Below, one piece after another: positions 1 through 8,472 of a DNA stretch of 64,000 nt; position 1 is the stretch's first letter; every line of letters starts with the position of its first letter. Where the stretch lies: assembly GCF_034424525.1 (NCBI RefSeq), contig NZ_CP139979.1:248001-312000 (forward strand), read 5' to 3'. The stretch is from Sphingobium yanoikuyae. Lineage in GTDB: Bacteria; Pseudomonadota; Alphaproteobacteria; Sphingomonadales; Sphingomonadaceae. The translations under genes were made by a program, and so were the position numbers. A model generated the notes under the pieces. The model made no database searches, was not told where the DNA came from, and saw only the letters and a list, made by a program, of their open reading frames with translations.

Positions 1-1
1 A

Positions 2-835
2 CAGCCAAGTGATACCGAAGATGATAACTCCGCGCGCTTGTTCACCCCGCACAAGGGCGACGATATTCTGAACGCGCTTTCGGATCCGGTCGAACTTGCC
101 GATGATCGAGACAGTGGCGGCGGGGTGACTGCGCTGTTGGACGAGGGCCGAGCCATGGATGCGGATGGTAGTGCATCCAGCCTTGCCGGTTTCTGGAACG
201 GGGCCAAGGGCGGGGCATGGCGCCTGCTCAACTATTCGACCTATTATGTAATGAAGGAGCGCGCCGGAGCTATCGGCGCGGGTCTTAACAAGGTGCTGGC
301 CGGGATCAGGGCAGGGCGGCCAGACCTGCATATTCACCTGGCCGGGCACAGTTTCGGCGCGCGCGTGGTGACCGCTGCCGTGGCTGGTGGGATACCATTT
401 CGTCCGCAATCTCTGGCCCTGCTCCAGGGGGCCTTCTCCCATAATGGCTTTGCCGCGAACATTGATGGGAAGGCGGGCTTTTTTCGGTCAGTCATTGTCG
501 AAAACAGGGTGTTGGGACCGATCATCGTGACCCACACCCGCAACGACATGGCTGTTGGTATCGCATATGCTATTGCGTCCCGTTTTTCAGGGGACAAGCG
601 GGCGGCCGTCGGCGGTCCCGCTGACAAGTTTGGAGGAATTGGCCGCAACGGCGCCATGCGAATGCAGCAAGAAGCAACTGCGTCGAAGCTGGAGCAGGGG
701 AGCTTTGTTTATCCGCCTTGGGCGCCCACGCGCATTACCAATTTGCTGGCTGACGAATTCATTGCCGATCATGGTGACGTGGCCGGGCCGGAGGTCGCCA
801 ATGCGCTGTTCGCGGCGATGCGATTGCCTGGTTGA
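2..835 (+). CDS. alpha/beta hydrolase-like serine hydrolase, 5' partial
   Basis: The frame is open to the left window edge, so the N-terminus is missing and no start is assigned. A serine-hydrolase nucleophile elbow, GHSFG, lies in the middle of the visible part, after a hydrophobic strand (LHIHLA). A plausible acid residue follows in THTRNDMAV and a plausible His in ADHGDVAG near the C-terminus, so a full Ser-Asp-His order is visible. This fits a lipase/esterase-type alpha/beta hydrolase acting in the cytoplasm or exported; the substrate cannot be told. No signal peptide can be judged because the start lies outside the window. Family call is fairly safe, function unknown. Confidence 0.75.
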   Translation, partial: QPSDTEDDNSARLFTPHKGDDILNALSDPVELADDRDSGGGVTALLDEGRAMDADGSASSLAGFWNGAKGGAWRLLNYSTYYVMKERAGAIGAGLNKVLAGIRAGRPDLHIHLAGHSFGARVVTAAVAGGIPFRPQSLALLQGAFSHNGFAANIDGKAGFFRSVIVENRVLGPIIVTHTRNDMAVGIAYAIASRFSGDKRAAVGGPADKFGGIGRNGAMRMQQEATASKLEQGSFVYPPWAPTRITNLLADEFIADHGDVAGPEVANALFAAMRLPG

Positions 836-1005
836 TCCTCAACATTTCTCTGGCTTACCCGAATGCAATTGATGGACGAATTTGCGGTTCATGGCGGTGT
901 AGCCGCCTTTCCCCCTAGAAATGCTTCTGCCCCAAAGTGGGGCATGCGCTTTCAGGCTTACTATGGGGCTTGGCTATGATGCGGTCGGCGCCTAGCCTTG
1001 ATGTC

Positions 1006-1944
1006 ATGCGCATCCTCTCGACCCTGCTGCTGGTGTCCGCAGCCATCACCGCATCGGCCTTTGCCCAGAGCGCGCCGGCCCCTTTCACGCTCGCTGAAAA
1101 TGGGCGGGGCTTTGCCTCGCTCGCCGATGCGATCGGCGCGATCGGCGATGGCAAGGGCACGGTCATCGTCGCGCCGGGCACCTATCGCCAGTGCGCGGTG
1201 CAGAATGGCGGCGAGGTGACGATCAAGGCGGCGACGCCGGGCAGTGCGATTTTCGACGGGGTGGTTTGTGAGGAAAAGGCAGCTCTGGTGCTGCGCGGCC
1301 GCGCCACCATGGTCGATGGCCTGATCTTCCAGAATCTGCGTGTGCCTGACGGCAATGGATCGGGCATCCGCCTCGAAAAGGGCAATCTTTCCGTCAGTAA
1401 CAGCCTGTTCCGCAACAGCGAGGAAGGCATTCTGACCGGCGAGGATCGCGGCGCCTCGGTCCAGATCGACAAGTCGACCTTCCGCCATCTGGGCCGGTGC
1501 GACCGTGATCTCGATTGCGCCCATGGCATTTATATCGGCCGGGTCGCGCGCCTTAGCGTCACCCGTTCGCGCTTCGACCAGGGCGATGGCGGCCATTATC
1601 TCAAGAGCCGCGCCGCGCAGGTCGATATCCGCGACAACAGCTTTGACGACAGCGGCGGCCATCTCACCAATTACATGATCGACCTCAGCAACGGCGCCAG
1701 CGGCCAGATCGTCGGCAACGACATGGTACAGGGCAAGGACAAGGATAATTGGTCCGCCTTTATCACCATCGCGCCGGAAGGCCGCGAGCAGGACAGCAGC
1801 GCCCTGGTGATCGAAGGGAACAAGGCCGGCTTCGTGCCGGGCCTGGCGCGCGGCTCGACCTTCGTCGCCAATTTTACCGACGATGTCGTCCGTATCGGCC
1901 AGAACCAGCTTGCCCCCAGCATGAAGGTCAAGGACCGGCGCTGA
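1006..1944 (+). CDS. secreted right-handed parallel beta-helix repeat protein
   Basis: The protein of about 312 residues begins with a good Sec signal peptide (MRILSTLLLVSAAITASAFA, cleavage near AFAQ). A GTG further upstream in frame would put 23 polar residues before this signal, so the internal ATG is preferred. The body has repeated short strands with Asn/Asp/Gly turns (for example NSLFRNSEEGI, SRFDQGDGGHYL, NSFDDSGGHL), the pattern of right-handed parallel beta-helix proteins such as pectate-lyase-like or NosD-like folds. Such proteins are often periplasmic or secreted and bind or cleave polysaccharide. I see no lyase active-site signature to choose a substrate. The small gene downstream is 31 bases away on the same strand. 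Confidence 0.75.
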   Translation: MRILSTLLLVSAAITASAFAQSAPAPFTLAENGRGFASLADAIGAIGDGKGTVIVAPGTYRQCAVQNGGEVTIKAATPGSAIFDGVVCEEKAALVLRGRATMVDGLIFQNLRVPDGNGSGIRLEKGNLSVSNSLFRNSEEGILTGEDRGASVQIDKSTFRHLGRCDRDLDCAHGIYIGRVARLSVTRSRFDQGDGGHYLKSRAAQVDIRDNSFDDSGGHLTNYMIDLSNGASGQIVGNDMVQGKDKDNWSAFITIAPEGREQDSSALVIEGNKAGFVPGLARGSTFVANFTDDVVRIGQNQLAPSMKVKDRR

Positions 1945-1975
1945 CTTGGTCTCGCCGATCTGATAGGGAAGAGCC

Positions 1976-2170
1976 ATGCGCACCACCTATGACAGCGCGA
2001 CCGTCCGCCTCTATCATCTGGGCGACGACGGCGCGGCGATGACGATCCTGTATGGCCCCCTGAGCGAAGCCCTGCGCGTCGCCGAGCAACAGCCGCAGGA
2101 GGTGCAGGACGGCCTGTTCCTTGCCACAGACAATGATGTCGTCGCCTATCTCGACCTGATCGAAAGCTGA
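1976..2170 (+). CDS. small conserved-type hypothetical protein (64 aa)
   Basis: A 64-residue acidic soluble protein with no signal peptide or membrane segment. It follows the beta-helix gene closely and could be cotranscribed with it. An AG-rich stretch (gggaaga) lies a suitable distance before the ATG. The sequence ends in a hydrophobic/acidic tail (VVAYLDLIES), and codon use matches its neighbours, so it is probably a real gene. I do not recognise a family and assign no function. Confidence 0.55.
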   Translation: MRTTYDSATVRLYHLGDDGAAMTILYGPLSEALRVAEQQPQEVQDGLFLATDNDVVAYLDLIES

Positions 2171-2200
2171 GTCGCCGCGCATTTCGGACGAGAAAATAGG

Positions 2201-2236
2201 AAAAAGGCCGGTCCGTCAGGGTGACGGACCGGCCTT
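2201..2236 (-). terminator. intrinsic terminator of the ahpC-ahpF unit
   Basis: A perfect 15-bp stem with a 3-nt loop lies about 50 bases beyond the ahpF stop. Read on the minus strand the stem is followed by a run of five T. On the plus strand the run is interrupted, so the structure fits best as a terminator for ahpF, with possible weaker use by the plus-strand gene that converges on it. Confidence 0.85.
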
Positions 2237-2283
2237 CGCTGGCCTGAAAACCAGAAGGGGGGACTGGTTCAGGCGGGCATTTT

Positions 2284-3864
2284 TCAGGCTGCCTCGGCCG
2301 CTTCCTCGGCAGTGGGCAGACGGATCAGATAGTCGAAGGCCGACAGGGCTGCGGTTGACCCCGCACCCATGGCGATGACGATCTGCTTGTAGGGCACGGT
2401 GGTGCAGTCGCCGGCGGCGAAGATGCCGGGCTGACTGGTTTCGCCGCGCGCGTCGATCTCGATCTCGCCACGGGGCGAGAGGGCGATCGTGTCCTTGAGC
2501 CATTCGGTGTTCGGGACCAGGCCGATCTGGACGAAAATGCCTTCCAGTTCGACATCATGCTCGGTGCCGCTGTTGCGGTCCTTGTAGCTGAGACCCGTGA
2601 CCCGCTCGCCATTGCCGTTCACCTTGGTGGTCAGCGCCGAGGTGATGATCTTGACGTTGGGCAGGCTGGCAAGCTTGCGCTGCAGCACCGCGTCGGCGCG
2701 GAGCTGGCTGTCAAACTCGATCAGCGTCACATGGGCGACGATGCCGGCCAGGTCGATCGCGGCTTCGACGCCGCTATTGCCGCCGCCGATCACCGCCACG
2801 CGCTTGCCCTTGAACAGCGGACCATCGCAGTGCGGGCAGTAAGCCACACCCTTGTTGCGATATTCGTCTTCACCGGGCACGCCCATCTGGCGCCAGCGGG
2901 CACCGGTCGACAGGATGATGGTGCGGCCCTTCAGCGACGCGCCATTTTCCAGCACGACTTCATGATAGCCGCCTTCGGTCTTGGCCGGGATCAGCTTCGC
3001 CGCCTTCTGCAGGTTCATGATCTCGACGTCATAATCCTTGACGTGCGCTTCCAGCGCGCTGGCGAGCTTGGGGCCTTCGGTGCGGCTGACCGAGATGAAA
3101 TTCTCGATATCCATGGTGTCGAGCACCTGGCCGCCGAAGCGTTCCGCCGCCACGCCGGTGCGGATGCCTTTGCGCGCCGAATAGATGGCCGCCGCCGCGC
3201 CGGCGGGGCCGCCGCCGACCACCAGCACTTCGAACGGATCCTGCTTGCGGATCTTCTCGGCCGCCTTCGCCTCGGCGCCGCTGTCGATCTTGGCGACGAT
3301 CTGCTCCAGCTCCATCCGGCCCTGGCCGAAGGGTTCGCCGTTGAGGAAGATGGTCGGTACGGCCATGACCTTGCGGGCATCGACCTCATCCTTGAACAGG
3401 CCGCCGTCGATCGCGACATGGCTGATCCGGGGGTTGAGCACGCTCATCAGGTTCAGCGCCTGCACCACGTCGGGACAGTTCTGGCACGACAGCGAGAAAT
3501 AGGTTTCGAACGCATAGTCGCCGTCCAGATCCTTGACCTGCTGGATCAGATCCTGCGCGGCCTTGGACGGATGACCGCCGACCTGCAGCAGGGCGAGCAC
3601 CAGCGAGGTGAATTCATGGCCCATCGGCAGACCGGCAAAGGTGACGCCGATATCGGTGCCGACGCGGCGGATCATGAAGCTGGGCTTGCGCTTGTCACTG
3701 CCGGTGGCGAGGCTGACCTTGTCCGAAAGCTCGGCGATTTCGGTCAGCAATTCATTCATTTCGCGCGATTTGGCGCCATCATCCAGCGAAGCCACCAGCT
3801 CGATCGGCTGGGTGATGTTCGCCAGATAGGCCTTCAACTGCCCCTTGAGATTTGCGTCCAACAT
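2284..3864 (-). CDS. ahpF: alkyl hydroperoxide reductase subunit F
   Basis: NADH-dependent flavoprotein that reduces AhpC so that it can detoxify H2O2 and organic peroxides in the cytoplasm. The 526-residue length is normal. The N-terminal thioredoxin-fold domain carries the CQNC redox pair (about residue 125). A linker leads to an FAD-binding GGGPAG (about 216), and the thioredoxin-reductase-like domain carries CPHC (about 342). Upstream in-frame codons would add a Pro/Arg-rich stretch, so the ATG opening MLDANLKG is chosen. It follows ahpC on the same strand after about 190 bases that contain two hairpins, and a strong terminator ends the unit. Confidence 0.97.
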   Translation of the reverse strand: MLDANLKGQLKAYLANITQPIELVASLDDGAKSREMNELLTEIAELSDKVSLATGSDKRKPSFMIRRVGTDIGVTFAGLPMGHEFTSLVLALLQVGGHPSKAAQDLIQQVKDLDGDYAFETYFSLSCQNCPDVVQALNLMSVLNPRISHVAIDGGLFKDEVDARKVMAVPTIFLNGEPFGQGRMELEQIVAKIDSGAEAKAAEKIRKQDPFEVLVVGGGPAGAAAAIYSARKGIRTGVAAERFGGQVLDTMDIENFISVSRTEGPKLASALEAHVKDYDVEIMNLQKAAKLIPAKTEGGYHEVVLENGASLKGRTIILSTGARWRQMGVPGEDEYRNKGVAYCPHCDGPLFKGKRVAVIGGGNSGVEAAIDLAGIVAHVTLIEFDSQLRADAVLQRKLASLPNVKIITSALTTKVNGNGERVTGLSYKDRNSGTEHDVELEGIFVQIGLVPNTEWLKDTIALSPRGEIEIDARGETSQPGIFAAGDCTTVPYKQIVIAMGAGSTAALSAFDYLIRLPTAEEAAEAA

Positions 3865-3891
3865 GTCTGTCTGGCTCCGTGGAAAAGATGG

Positions 3892-3925
3892 CGGGCCGTC
3901 CCGATCGGGAGGACGCGACGGCCCG
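3892..3925 (-). promoter_or_regulatory. hairpin in the ahpF leader
   Basis: Perfect 9-bp inverted repeat (cgggccgtc / gacggcccg, 16-nt loop) starting 27 bases upstream of the ahpF start codon. It has no T run, so it may act as an RNA-processing or stability element, or as a binding site, rather than a terminator. Role is inferred only. Confidence 0.4.
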
Positions 3926-3995
3926 TCCGGGGAATTGGTGCGACCCAAAAGCCCCGTTGAAACTAAGATAAGTCTGTAGAAAGCGTTTTGAAGGT

Positions 3996-4030
3996 CCGCC
4001 GGGTCCCCTCAATCTGGGCGAACCCGGCGG
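3996..4030 (-). terminator. attenuator-like hairpin between ahpC and ahpF
   Basis: A 9-bp perfect inverted repeat (ccgccgggt / acccggcgg, 17-nt loop) starts about 20 bases after the ahpC stop. The sequence beyond it on the minus strand is only moderately T-rich. It could terminate part of the transcription so that ahpC mRNA exceeds ahpF mRNA, or protect the ahpC 3' end. Confidence 0.4.
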
Positions 4031-4051
4031 CCTGTCAGCACCTAATGGTGC

Positions 4052-4615
4052 TTAGATCTTGCCGACGAGGTCGAGCGAGGGGGCGAGGGTTTCCGCGCCT
4101 TCTTCCCACTTGGCGGGGCAGACTTCGCCCGGATGGCTGGTCCAATACTGCAGCGCCTTGATCTTGCGCAGCAGTTCGGCCGCGTTGCGACCCACGCCCT
4201 CGGGGGTGATTTCGACCAGCTGGATCACGCCTTCCGGATCGAGCACGAAGGTGCCGCGATCGGCCAGGCCGACGCCTTCGCGCAGCACGCCGAACTGGTT
4301 CGAGATGTCGTGGTTCTGGTCACCCAGCATGTAATAGTTGATCTTGCCGATGGCCGGCGAGGTGTCGTGCCAGGCCTTGTGGCAGAAATGGGTGTCGGTC
4401 GACACCGAGTAAACTTCCACGCCCATGCCCTGCAGGGTGGGGTAGATGTCGGCCAGGTCTTCCAGCTCGGTCGGGCAGACGAAGGTGAAGTCAGCCGGGT
4501 AGAAGAAGAAGACGGCCCACTTGCCCTTGACGTCGGCATCGGTGACATCGACGAACTTGCCTTCCTTGAAAGCGGTTGCCTTGAAAGGCTGCAGGGGGGT
4601 GTTGATGAGAGCCAT
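4052..4615 (-). CDS. ahpC: alkyl hydroperoxide reductase subunit C (2-Cys peroxiredoxin)
   Basis: Typical AhpC/Prx1 peroxiredoxin of 187 residues that reduces hydrogen and organic peroxides using electrons from AhpF. The peroxidatic Cys lies in FTFVCPTE (about residue 48) and the resolving Cys in GEVCPAKW near the C-terminus. The start is the ATG of MALINTPL, as in the family. It is the first gene of the ahpC-ahpF pair, with a TetR-type regulator upstream on the same strand. No oxyR gene is visible in the window. Confidence 0.97.
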   Translation of the reverse strand: MALINTPLQPFKATAFKEGKFVDVTDADVKGKWAVFFFYPADFTFVCPTELEDLADIYPTLQGMGVEVYSVSTDTHFCHKAWHDTSPAIGKINYYMLGDQNHDISNQFGVLREGVGLADRGTFVLDPEGVIQLVEITPEGVGRNAAELLRKIKALQYWTSHPGEVCPAKWEEGAETLAPSLDLVGKI

Positions 4616-4749
4616 GGGCTATCCAGTTCCTTGATTAGGGTTGCTGTTGCGAAGCCTGTTTAGGGAAGCGGATGATTCGGGGGAAATTGGTTTTCTCGGA
4701 CATGTTGATAGATAAAAGCGATTACACACTATCCGATTAATCGAACGGT
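4616..4749 (-). promoter_or_regulatory. ahpC upstream region with inverted repeats
   Basis: The 134 bases between the tetR stop and ahpC must hold the ahpC promoter. Two dyads are visible: GATAG and CTATC at 4707-4711 and 4729-4733, separated by 17 bases, and the palindrome cgattaatcg at 4734-4743. The GATAG/CTATC arms resemble OxyR half-sites, but the spacing is not the classical one, so an operator is possible but unproven. Confidence 0.35.
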
Positions 4750-5352
4750 TCATTGATCCCGCAGGGCATGACCCATGGCTCGTTCAACCAGCTGCTGCGC
4801 CTCTGCCGCGCTGAAACTGGTGGGGTCCAGGCAATATTCCAGCCACAGCCCGTCGACCAGGGCCGTCAGGCCAATGGCCTTGAGTCGTACCTGCGCGGGG
4901 GAGAAGGCCGGCGCGGCGGCGGCGACCAGCCTCTCCAGTTGCGCGCGCGACGCGGCATAGATGTCGGCATGGGCGGCCGCCACATCGGCATTGGACTTGA
5001 TCAGGCTCCAGAAGGCGATCCAGGTGGCGAGCAGGTCGGCGTCCAGCACGGGCTCGCGGAAATTGGCCTGGAGAAAGGCGCGCAGCCGGTCCAGCGGATC
5101 ATCGCCCGCGCCTGCGATCGCTGCGTCCATGGCCTGGGACACGCGCTGCCCGACATCGCGATAAGTGGCCAGGATCAGCGCGTCGACACCCTCGAAATAA
5201 TGGGTCAGCAGCCCGGACGACACGCCCGCGGCGGCGCAGATGGCGCGGACAGAGGTGCCTGCCACGCCCTTTTCCGCCAGACATTTTGCCGTTGCGTCGA
5301 TCAGTGCCTGCCGCCGGACATCGGCGGACTCCCGTACGAATTTCGCTCTCAC
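4750..5352 (-). CDS. TetR/AcrR family regulator, BetI-like
   Basis: A 200-residue TetR-type repressor. The N-terminal helix-turn-helix is clear (RAICAAAGVSSGLLTHYFEG, about residues 37-56). The C-terminal ligand domain has the pattern of the BetI subgroup, including FWSLIKSNAD and ALVDGLWLEYCLD. BetI controls choline/betaine genes in other bacteria, but no bet genes are near, so the ligand here is open. It is cotranscribable with ahpC downstream or autoregulated, and divergent from a lipoprotein gene 171 bases away. Family call is sure, specificity is not. Confidence 0.85.
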   Translation of the reverse strand: MRAKFVRESADVRRQALIDATAKCLAEKGVAGTSVRAICAAAGVSSGLLTHYFEGVDALILATYRDVGQRVSQAMDAAIAGAGDDPLDRLRAFLQANFREPVLDADLLATWIAFWSLIKSNADVAAAHADIYAASRAQLERLVAAAAPAFSPAQVRLKAIGLTALVDGLWLEYCLDPTSFSAAEAQQLVERAMGHALRDQ

Positions 5353-5523
5353 TTGCCCCCCGGCATGGGACGACCCGGCGCCCCGAACATGCTATTCTGT
5401 TGCCGCTCATTGTGCGGAAATGACGGGCGCTGGCAAGCGCCGTTCGACCCGATTGCGGATCGATCCGGCCGGTTCGCCCGTTTCCCCCCGCATATTGTCG
5501 TCATGACAGCAAGGAGACCATGG

Positions 5524-6006
5524 ATGATCCGACAGCCCGCCACCACGTCCGCCCTTCGCCTGATCCTGCCCGGTCTGGGCGCGGTATTGCTGCTGGGTGG
5601 CTGCGCCAAGGGCGTGGACAATGAAGCGGTGGCGAACAATGCGAGCGTGCCGGCCCATGCCGAGGCGATCGAGGATACGGACTCTGTCGCGGCCCCGGAC
5701 AATGTAGGTGCGGCGCTGCCCACCGACGAATGGGTTGGGCGCTGGACCGGGCCGGAAGGGCTGTTCCTCGACATCCAGCCCGCGCCCGACGGCAAGCCGG
5801 GCCATTATGCGCTGGCCAACAAGGATAATCTCGACCGGGAGGCGACCTATAGCGGCCTGGCCGATGGCGCGACGATCCGCTTCGTGCGCGATGGCCGCGA
5901 TCTTGCCATCCGGCCGGGCACGGGGGCGGAGACGGGCTTCAAATATCTCGCCGACAAGCAGGATTGCCTGATCGTGAAGCCGGGCGAGGAAGGCTATTGC
6001 CGATAA
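5524..6006 (+). CDS. putative lipoprotein of unknown function
   Basis: A 160-residue protein with a lipoprotein signal: a charged N-terminus, a hydrophobic stretch and a lipobox ending LLLGGC (Cys about residue 24). After this comes an Ala/Asn-rich linker and a compact domain with DEWVGRWTGPEG that may be beta-rich. The frame is open for 250 codons upstream but runs antisense to the TetR gene. The start chosen has aaggag 7 bases before it and directly precedes the signal peptide. A plausible outer-membrane-anchored lipoprotein; no named family recognised. Confidence 0.75.
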   Translation: MIRQPATTSALRLILPGLGAVLLLGGCAKGVDNEAVANNASVPAHAEAIEDTDSVAAPDNVGAALPTDEWVGRWTGPEGLFLDIQPAPDGKPGHYALANKDNLDREATYSGLADGATIRFVRDGRDLAIRPGTGAETGFKYLADKQDCLIVKPGEEGYCR

Positions 6007-6353
6007 AGCGGGATCGGCAAGGGGCATGCCGGCGCGACAGCGCCGAAGTTCACAGTGTCGTGCGGCATTTAGGGCCGTTTGCACCGGATATGCACCTGCC
6101 ACGCGCCCATGACGCGACCGTCGCGCGTCAATTGGGTCAGGACAGCCTCGCACCGACGCGCCGGTCGGGCCATGCCGACGCGACAGGGAGGCGACACATG
6201 GGTCACCGCCTGTGGCCGGCTGCGGTCGGGGCGAGGGAAGGGCGCAGTGCTGGGGCATCGCCCAGGGTAGATCAGAGATTGGGCGAGTAGGACAGGGCTT
6301 CGCTACGCTTGCCTGACGATGTCGGGCTTTGATGGCTGACGACCAGAAGCGGA
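6007..6353. other. intergenic region without a convincing gene
   Basis: About 350 bases between the lipoprotein gene and the palindromic repeat. Short open frames exist but lack ribosome sites, start context and protein-like composition. I see no RNA gene. A short palindromic-looking stretch (ccgacgcgacagggaggcg area) is not distinctive. Confidence 0.5.
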
Positions 6354-6492
6354 CATTCCTCCCCGGAACGGGGAGGTGGCAGCGCGAAGCGCTGACGGAG
6401 GGGCAGGTTCCTATTAACGCTGCGCTATCGGGTTAGTGCCCCTCCACCACTCGCTACGCGAGCGGTCCCCCTCCCCGTGCCGGGGAGGAATG
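6354..6492 (+). repeat. 139-bp palindromic repeat element, copy 1
   Basis: Bounded by 13-bp perfect inverted termini (cattcctccccgg / ccggggaggaatg). Each end folds as CCTCCCCG-NNN-CGGGGAGG. Inside are a hairpin cagcgc-gaa-gcgctg and a second hairpin around cgc-tac-gcg. A second copy of identical length lies in opposite orientation at 14869-15007. It sits between convergent genes (lipoprotein and rsmA). It looks like a REP/BIME-type or small non-autonomous element and codes for nothing. Confidence 0.85.
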
Positions 6493-6602
6493 TCTTGTTA
6501 CCACCCAACTTCATCATCCACGCCTTCGGAGGTATGACGGTGCTGAAGACGTTCGCTCATGGCTCCGTATCTGGGCCTTGCTCGGAGTGCGCCGTAGCGG
6601 AA
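6493..6602. other. rsmA 3' flank
   Basis: About 110 bases between the repeat and the rsmA stop codon. I see no gene, and no T-run terminator other than the hairpins of the adjacent repeat. Confidence 0.4.
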
Positions 6603-7457
6603 TCAGGCGCTGGTGGTTGCCTGGCCGAGCTGGCGGGCGAGGGTGACGAATTCTTCGACGCTGACGGTTTCGGCTCGGCGTTGCGGGTCGATGCCGATTG
6701 TCTCCAGCGCGTCGAGGGCGCCGGGGACGGACTTGAGGCTCTGGCGCAGCATCTTGCGGCGCTGGCCGAAAGCGGCGGCGGTCAGGCGTTCCAGGATCTT
6801 GAGCTGCACGCCTTCCGGCGCCGGCTTGGGGGTGATGTGGACCACGGCCGACATCACCTTGGGCGGCGGGGTGAAGGCGCTGCGATGCACCTTCATGGCG
6901 ATGCGCGCGTCGCTGCGCCACTGGGCGAGGACGGCGAGGCGGCCATAATGGTCGGTGCCCGGTTTCGCGACGATGCGTTCGGCCACTTCCATCTGGAACA
7001 TCAAGGTCAGGCTGGACCACCAGGGCAGCGGCGCCCATAGCGCAGACAGCCAGCCGACCAGCAGAGCGGTGCCGACATTATAGGGCAGGTTGGCGATGAT
7101 ATGGGCGCCATCGCCGGCCTCGGCACGGGCATCCACCTCCATCGCGTCGCCGGAAATGACGCGCAACTGACCGGGGAAGGCCAGCTCCAGTTCGGCGAGC
7201 GCCGGCAGGCAGCGCCGGTCGCGCTCGACCGCGACCAGCCGTCCGCCGGCGCGCAGGATCGCGCGGGTCAGGCCGCCGGGGCCGGGGCCGACCTCGAACG
7301 CGGGCTGATCCTGGATGCTTCCGGGAATGGCGGTAATCCGGTCGAGCAACTGTTCGTCGAGCAGGAAATTCTGGCCAAGCGCCTTGCTGGCCTGAAGCCC
7401 ATGGGCGGCGATCACGTCGCGCAGCGGCGGCAGAGTGGGGCGGGCGTCAGCCGGCAT
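6603..7457 (-). CDS. rsmA: 16S rRNA (adenine(1518)-N(6)/adenine(1519)-N(6))-dimethyltransferase RsmA
   Basis: Dimethylates two adenines in helix 45 of 16S rRNA during 30S maturation. SAM-binding motif [11 protein letters not shown] (about residues 55-65) and catalytic motif [11 protein letters not shown] (about 120-130) are both present. ALGQNFLLD near the N-terminus is the family signature. Length is 284 residues. The ATG is chosen over a TTG two codons upstream; either start overlaps the end of pdxA, as expected for a translationally coupled operon. Last gene of lptD-surA-pdxA-rsmA. Confidence 0.96.
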   Translation of the reverse strand: MPADARPTLPPLRDVIAAHGLQASKALGQNFLLDEQLLDRITAIPGSIQDQPAFEVGPGPGGLTRAILRAGGRLVAVERDRRCLPALAELELAFPGQLRVISGDAMEVDARAEAGDGAHIIANLPYNVGTALLVGWLSALWAPLPWWSSLTLMFQMEVAERIVAKPGTDHYGRLAVLAQWRSDARIAMKVHRSAFTPPPKVMSAVVHITPKPAPEGVQLKILERLTAAAFGQRRKMLRQSLKSVPGALDALETIGIDPQRRAETVSVEEFVTLARQLGQATTSA

Positions 7458-8472
7458 AGGCAATCCGTGCGCGGGCGGCTTCGGCCGCCATCTTGAGGGC
7501 GGCGATCATGGCGCCGGGATTGGCGCTGTCGGTGCCAGCGATGCCGAAGGCGGTGCCATGATCGGGCGAGGTGCGCACGATCGGCAGGCCCAGGGTGATG
7601 TTGACGCCATCGTCGAAGTTCAGCGTCTTGATCGGGATCAGCGCCTGATCATGATACATGCAGAGCGCCGCGTCATAGGCTTCGCGGGCGCGGGCATGGA
7701 ACATGCCGTCAGCCGCCAGCGGGCCGACGATGTCGATGCCCTCCGCGCGCAGCGCCTCGATTGCTGGCCGGATCACCTCGATCTCCTCGCGGCCGAGTGC
7801 GCCATTCTCCCCGGCATGCGGGTTGAGGCCGGCGACGGCGAGACGGGGACGGGCGATGCCGAAATTGCGCTGCAACCCCTTCACCGTGGTGAGGGCGCGG
7901 GCGCGGATCAGATCGATGGTCAGCGCCGAGGGTACATCGGCGAGCGCGATATGGATGGTGATCGGCACCACCTTGAGCGACGGGCCGGCGAGCATCATGA
8001 CCGCGTTCTGGGCCGAGACGCCGCAGCGTTCGGCGACGAACTCGGTCTGGCCCGGATGGGTGAAGCCGACGCCGTACAGCTGTTCCTTGCCGACCGGCGC
8101 GGTGACGATGCCGGCAGCCGATCCGGTGCGGGCAAGGCCGACCGCGACCTCCAGTGCCTGGAAAGCGGTGCGGGCGCCGTCGATGCTGGGCGTGCCGGGC
8201 ACGATCTCGCCCGCTTCGGCCACCTGCATGCAGGGCAGGGCGCGATCGAACACCTGCGCGGCTTCCTCGGGCGATCCGACGATCTCGACCGGGCCGAGCC
8301 ACACCGCGCGCAGCGATGCGGCATCGCCGACGGCGAAGAAGGTGGGCAGGCCACGCGCTTCGCGCATGACCCACGCCTTGGCGACGATTTCCGGTCCGAT
8401 GCCTGCCGGGTCGCCGAGCGAGACGGCGAAGGGCGGCAGGCTGACCGGATCAGTTATATTCGATAACGGCAT
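7447..8472 (-). CDS. pdxA: 4-hydroxythreonine-4-phosphate dehydrogenase
   Basis: NAD-dependent enzyme of the DXP-dependent pyridoxal phosphate pathway, supplying the substrate of PdxJ. The 341-residue length is normal. Family signatures are [11 protein letters not shown] near the N-terminus, the metal-binding HPG of FTHPGQTEF, and the C-terminal [11 protein letters not shown] and [14 protein letters not shown]. It overlaps surA upstream by 23 bases and rsmA downstream by 11, so translation of the operon is coupled. Confidence 0.96.
   Translation of the reverse strand: MPLSNITDPVSLPPFAVSLGDPAGIGPEIVAKAWVMREARGLPTFFAVGDAASLRAVWLGPVEIVGSPEEAAQVFDRALPCMQVAEAGEIVPGTPSIDGARTAFQALEVAVGLARTGSAAGIVTAPVGKEQLYGVGFTHPGQTEFVAERCGVSAQNAVMMLAGPSLKVVPITIHIALADVPSALTIDLIRARALTTVKGLQRNFGIARPRLAVAGLNPHAGENGALGREEIEVIRPAIEALRAEGIDIVGPLAADGMFHARAREAYDAALCMYHDQALIPIKTLNFDDGVNITLGLPIVRTSPDHGTAFGIAGTDSANPGAMIAALKMAAEAARARIAYAG

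Noticed and set aside
2557..3960. Long plus-strand frame of 467 codons opposite ahpF
   Set aside because: Shadow of the GC-rich ahpF coding strand: His/Arg/Asp-rich, no domain, no ribosome site.
4707..4733. A classical OxyR site before ahpC
   Set aside because: Arms GATAG/CTATC are spaced 17 bases apart and not in the repeated 7-base pattern; kept only as a possible dyad.
4753..5523. Upstream extension of the lipoprotein frame
   Set aside because: Antisense to the TetR gene; the lipobox and aaggag box fix the start at 5524.
5964..6290. Short plus-strand frame between the lipoprotein and the repeat
   Set aside because: Overlaps the lipoprotein end; no start context and no protein-like pattern.
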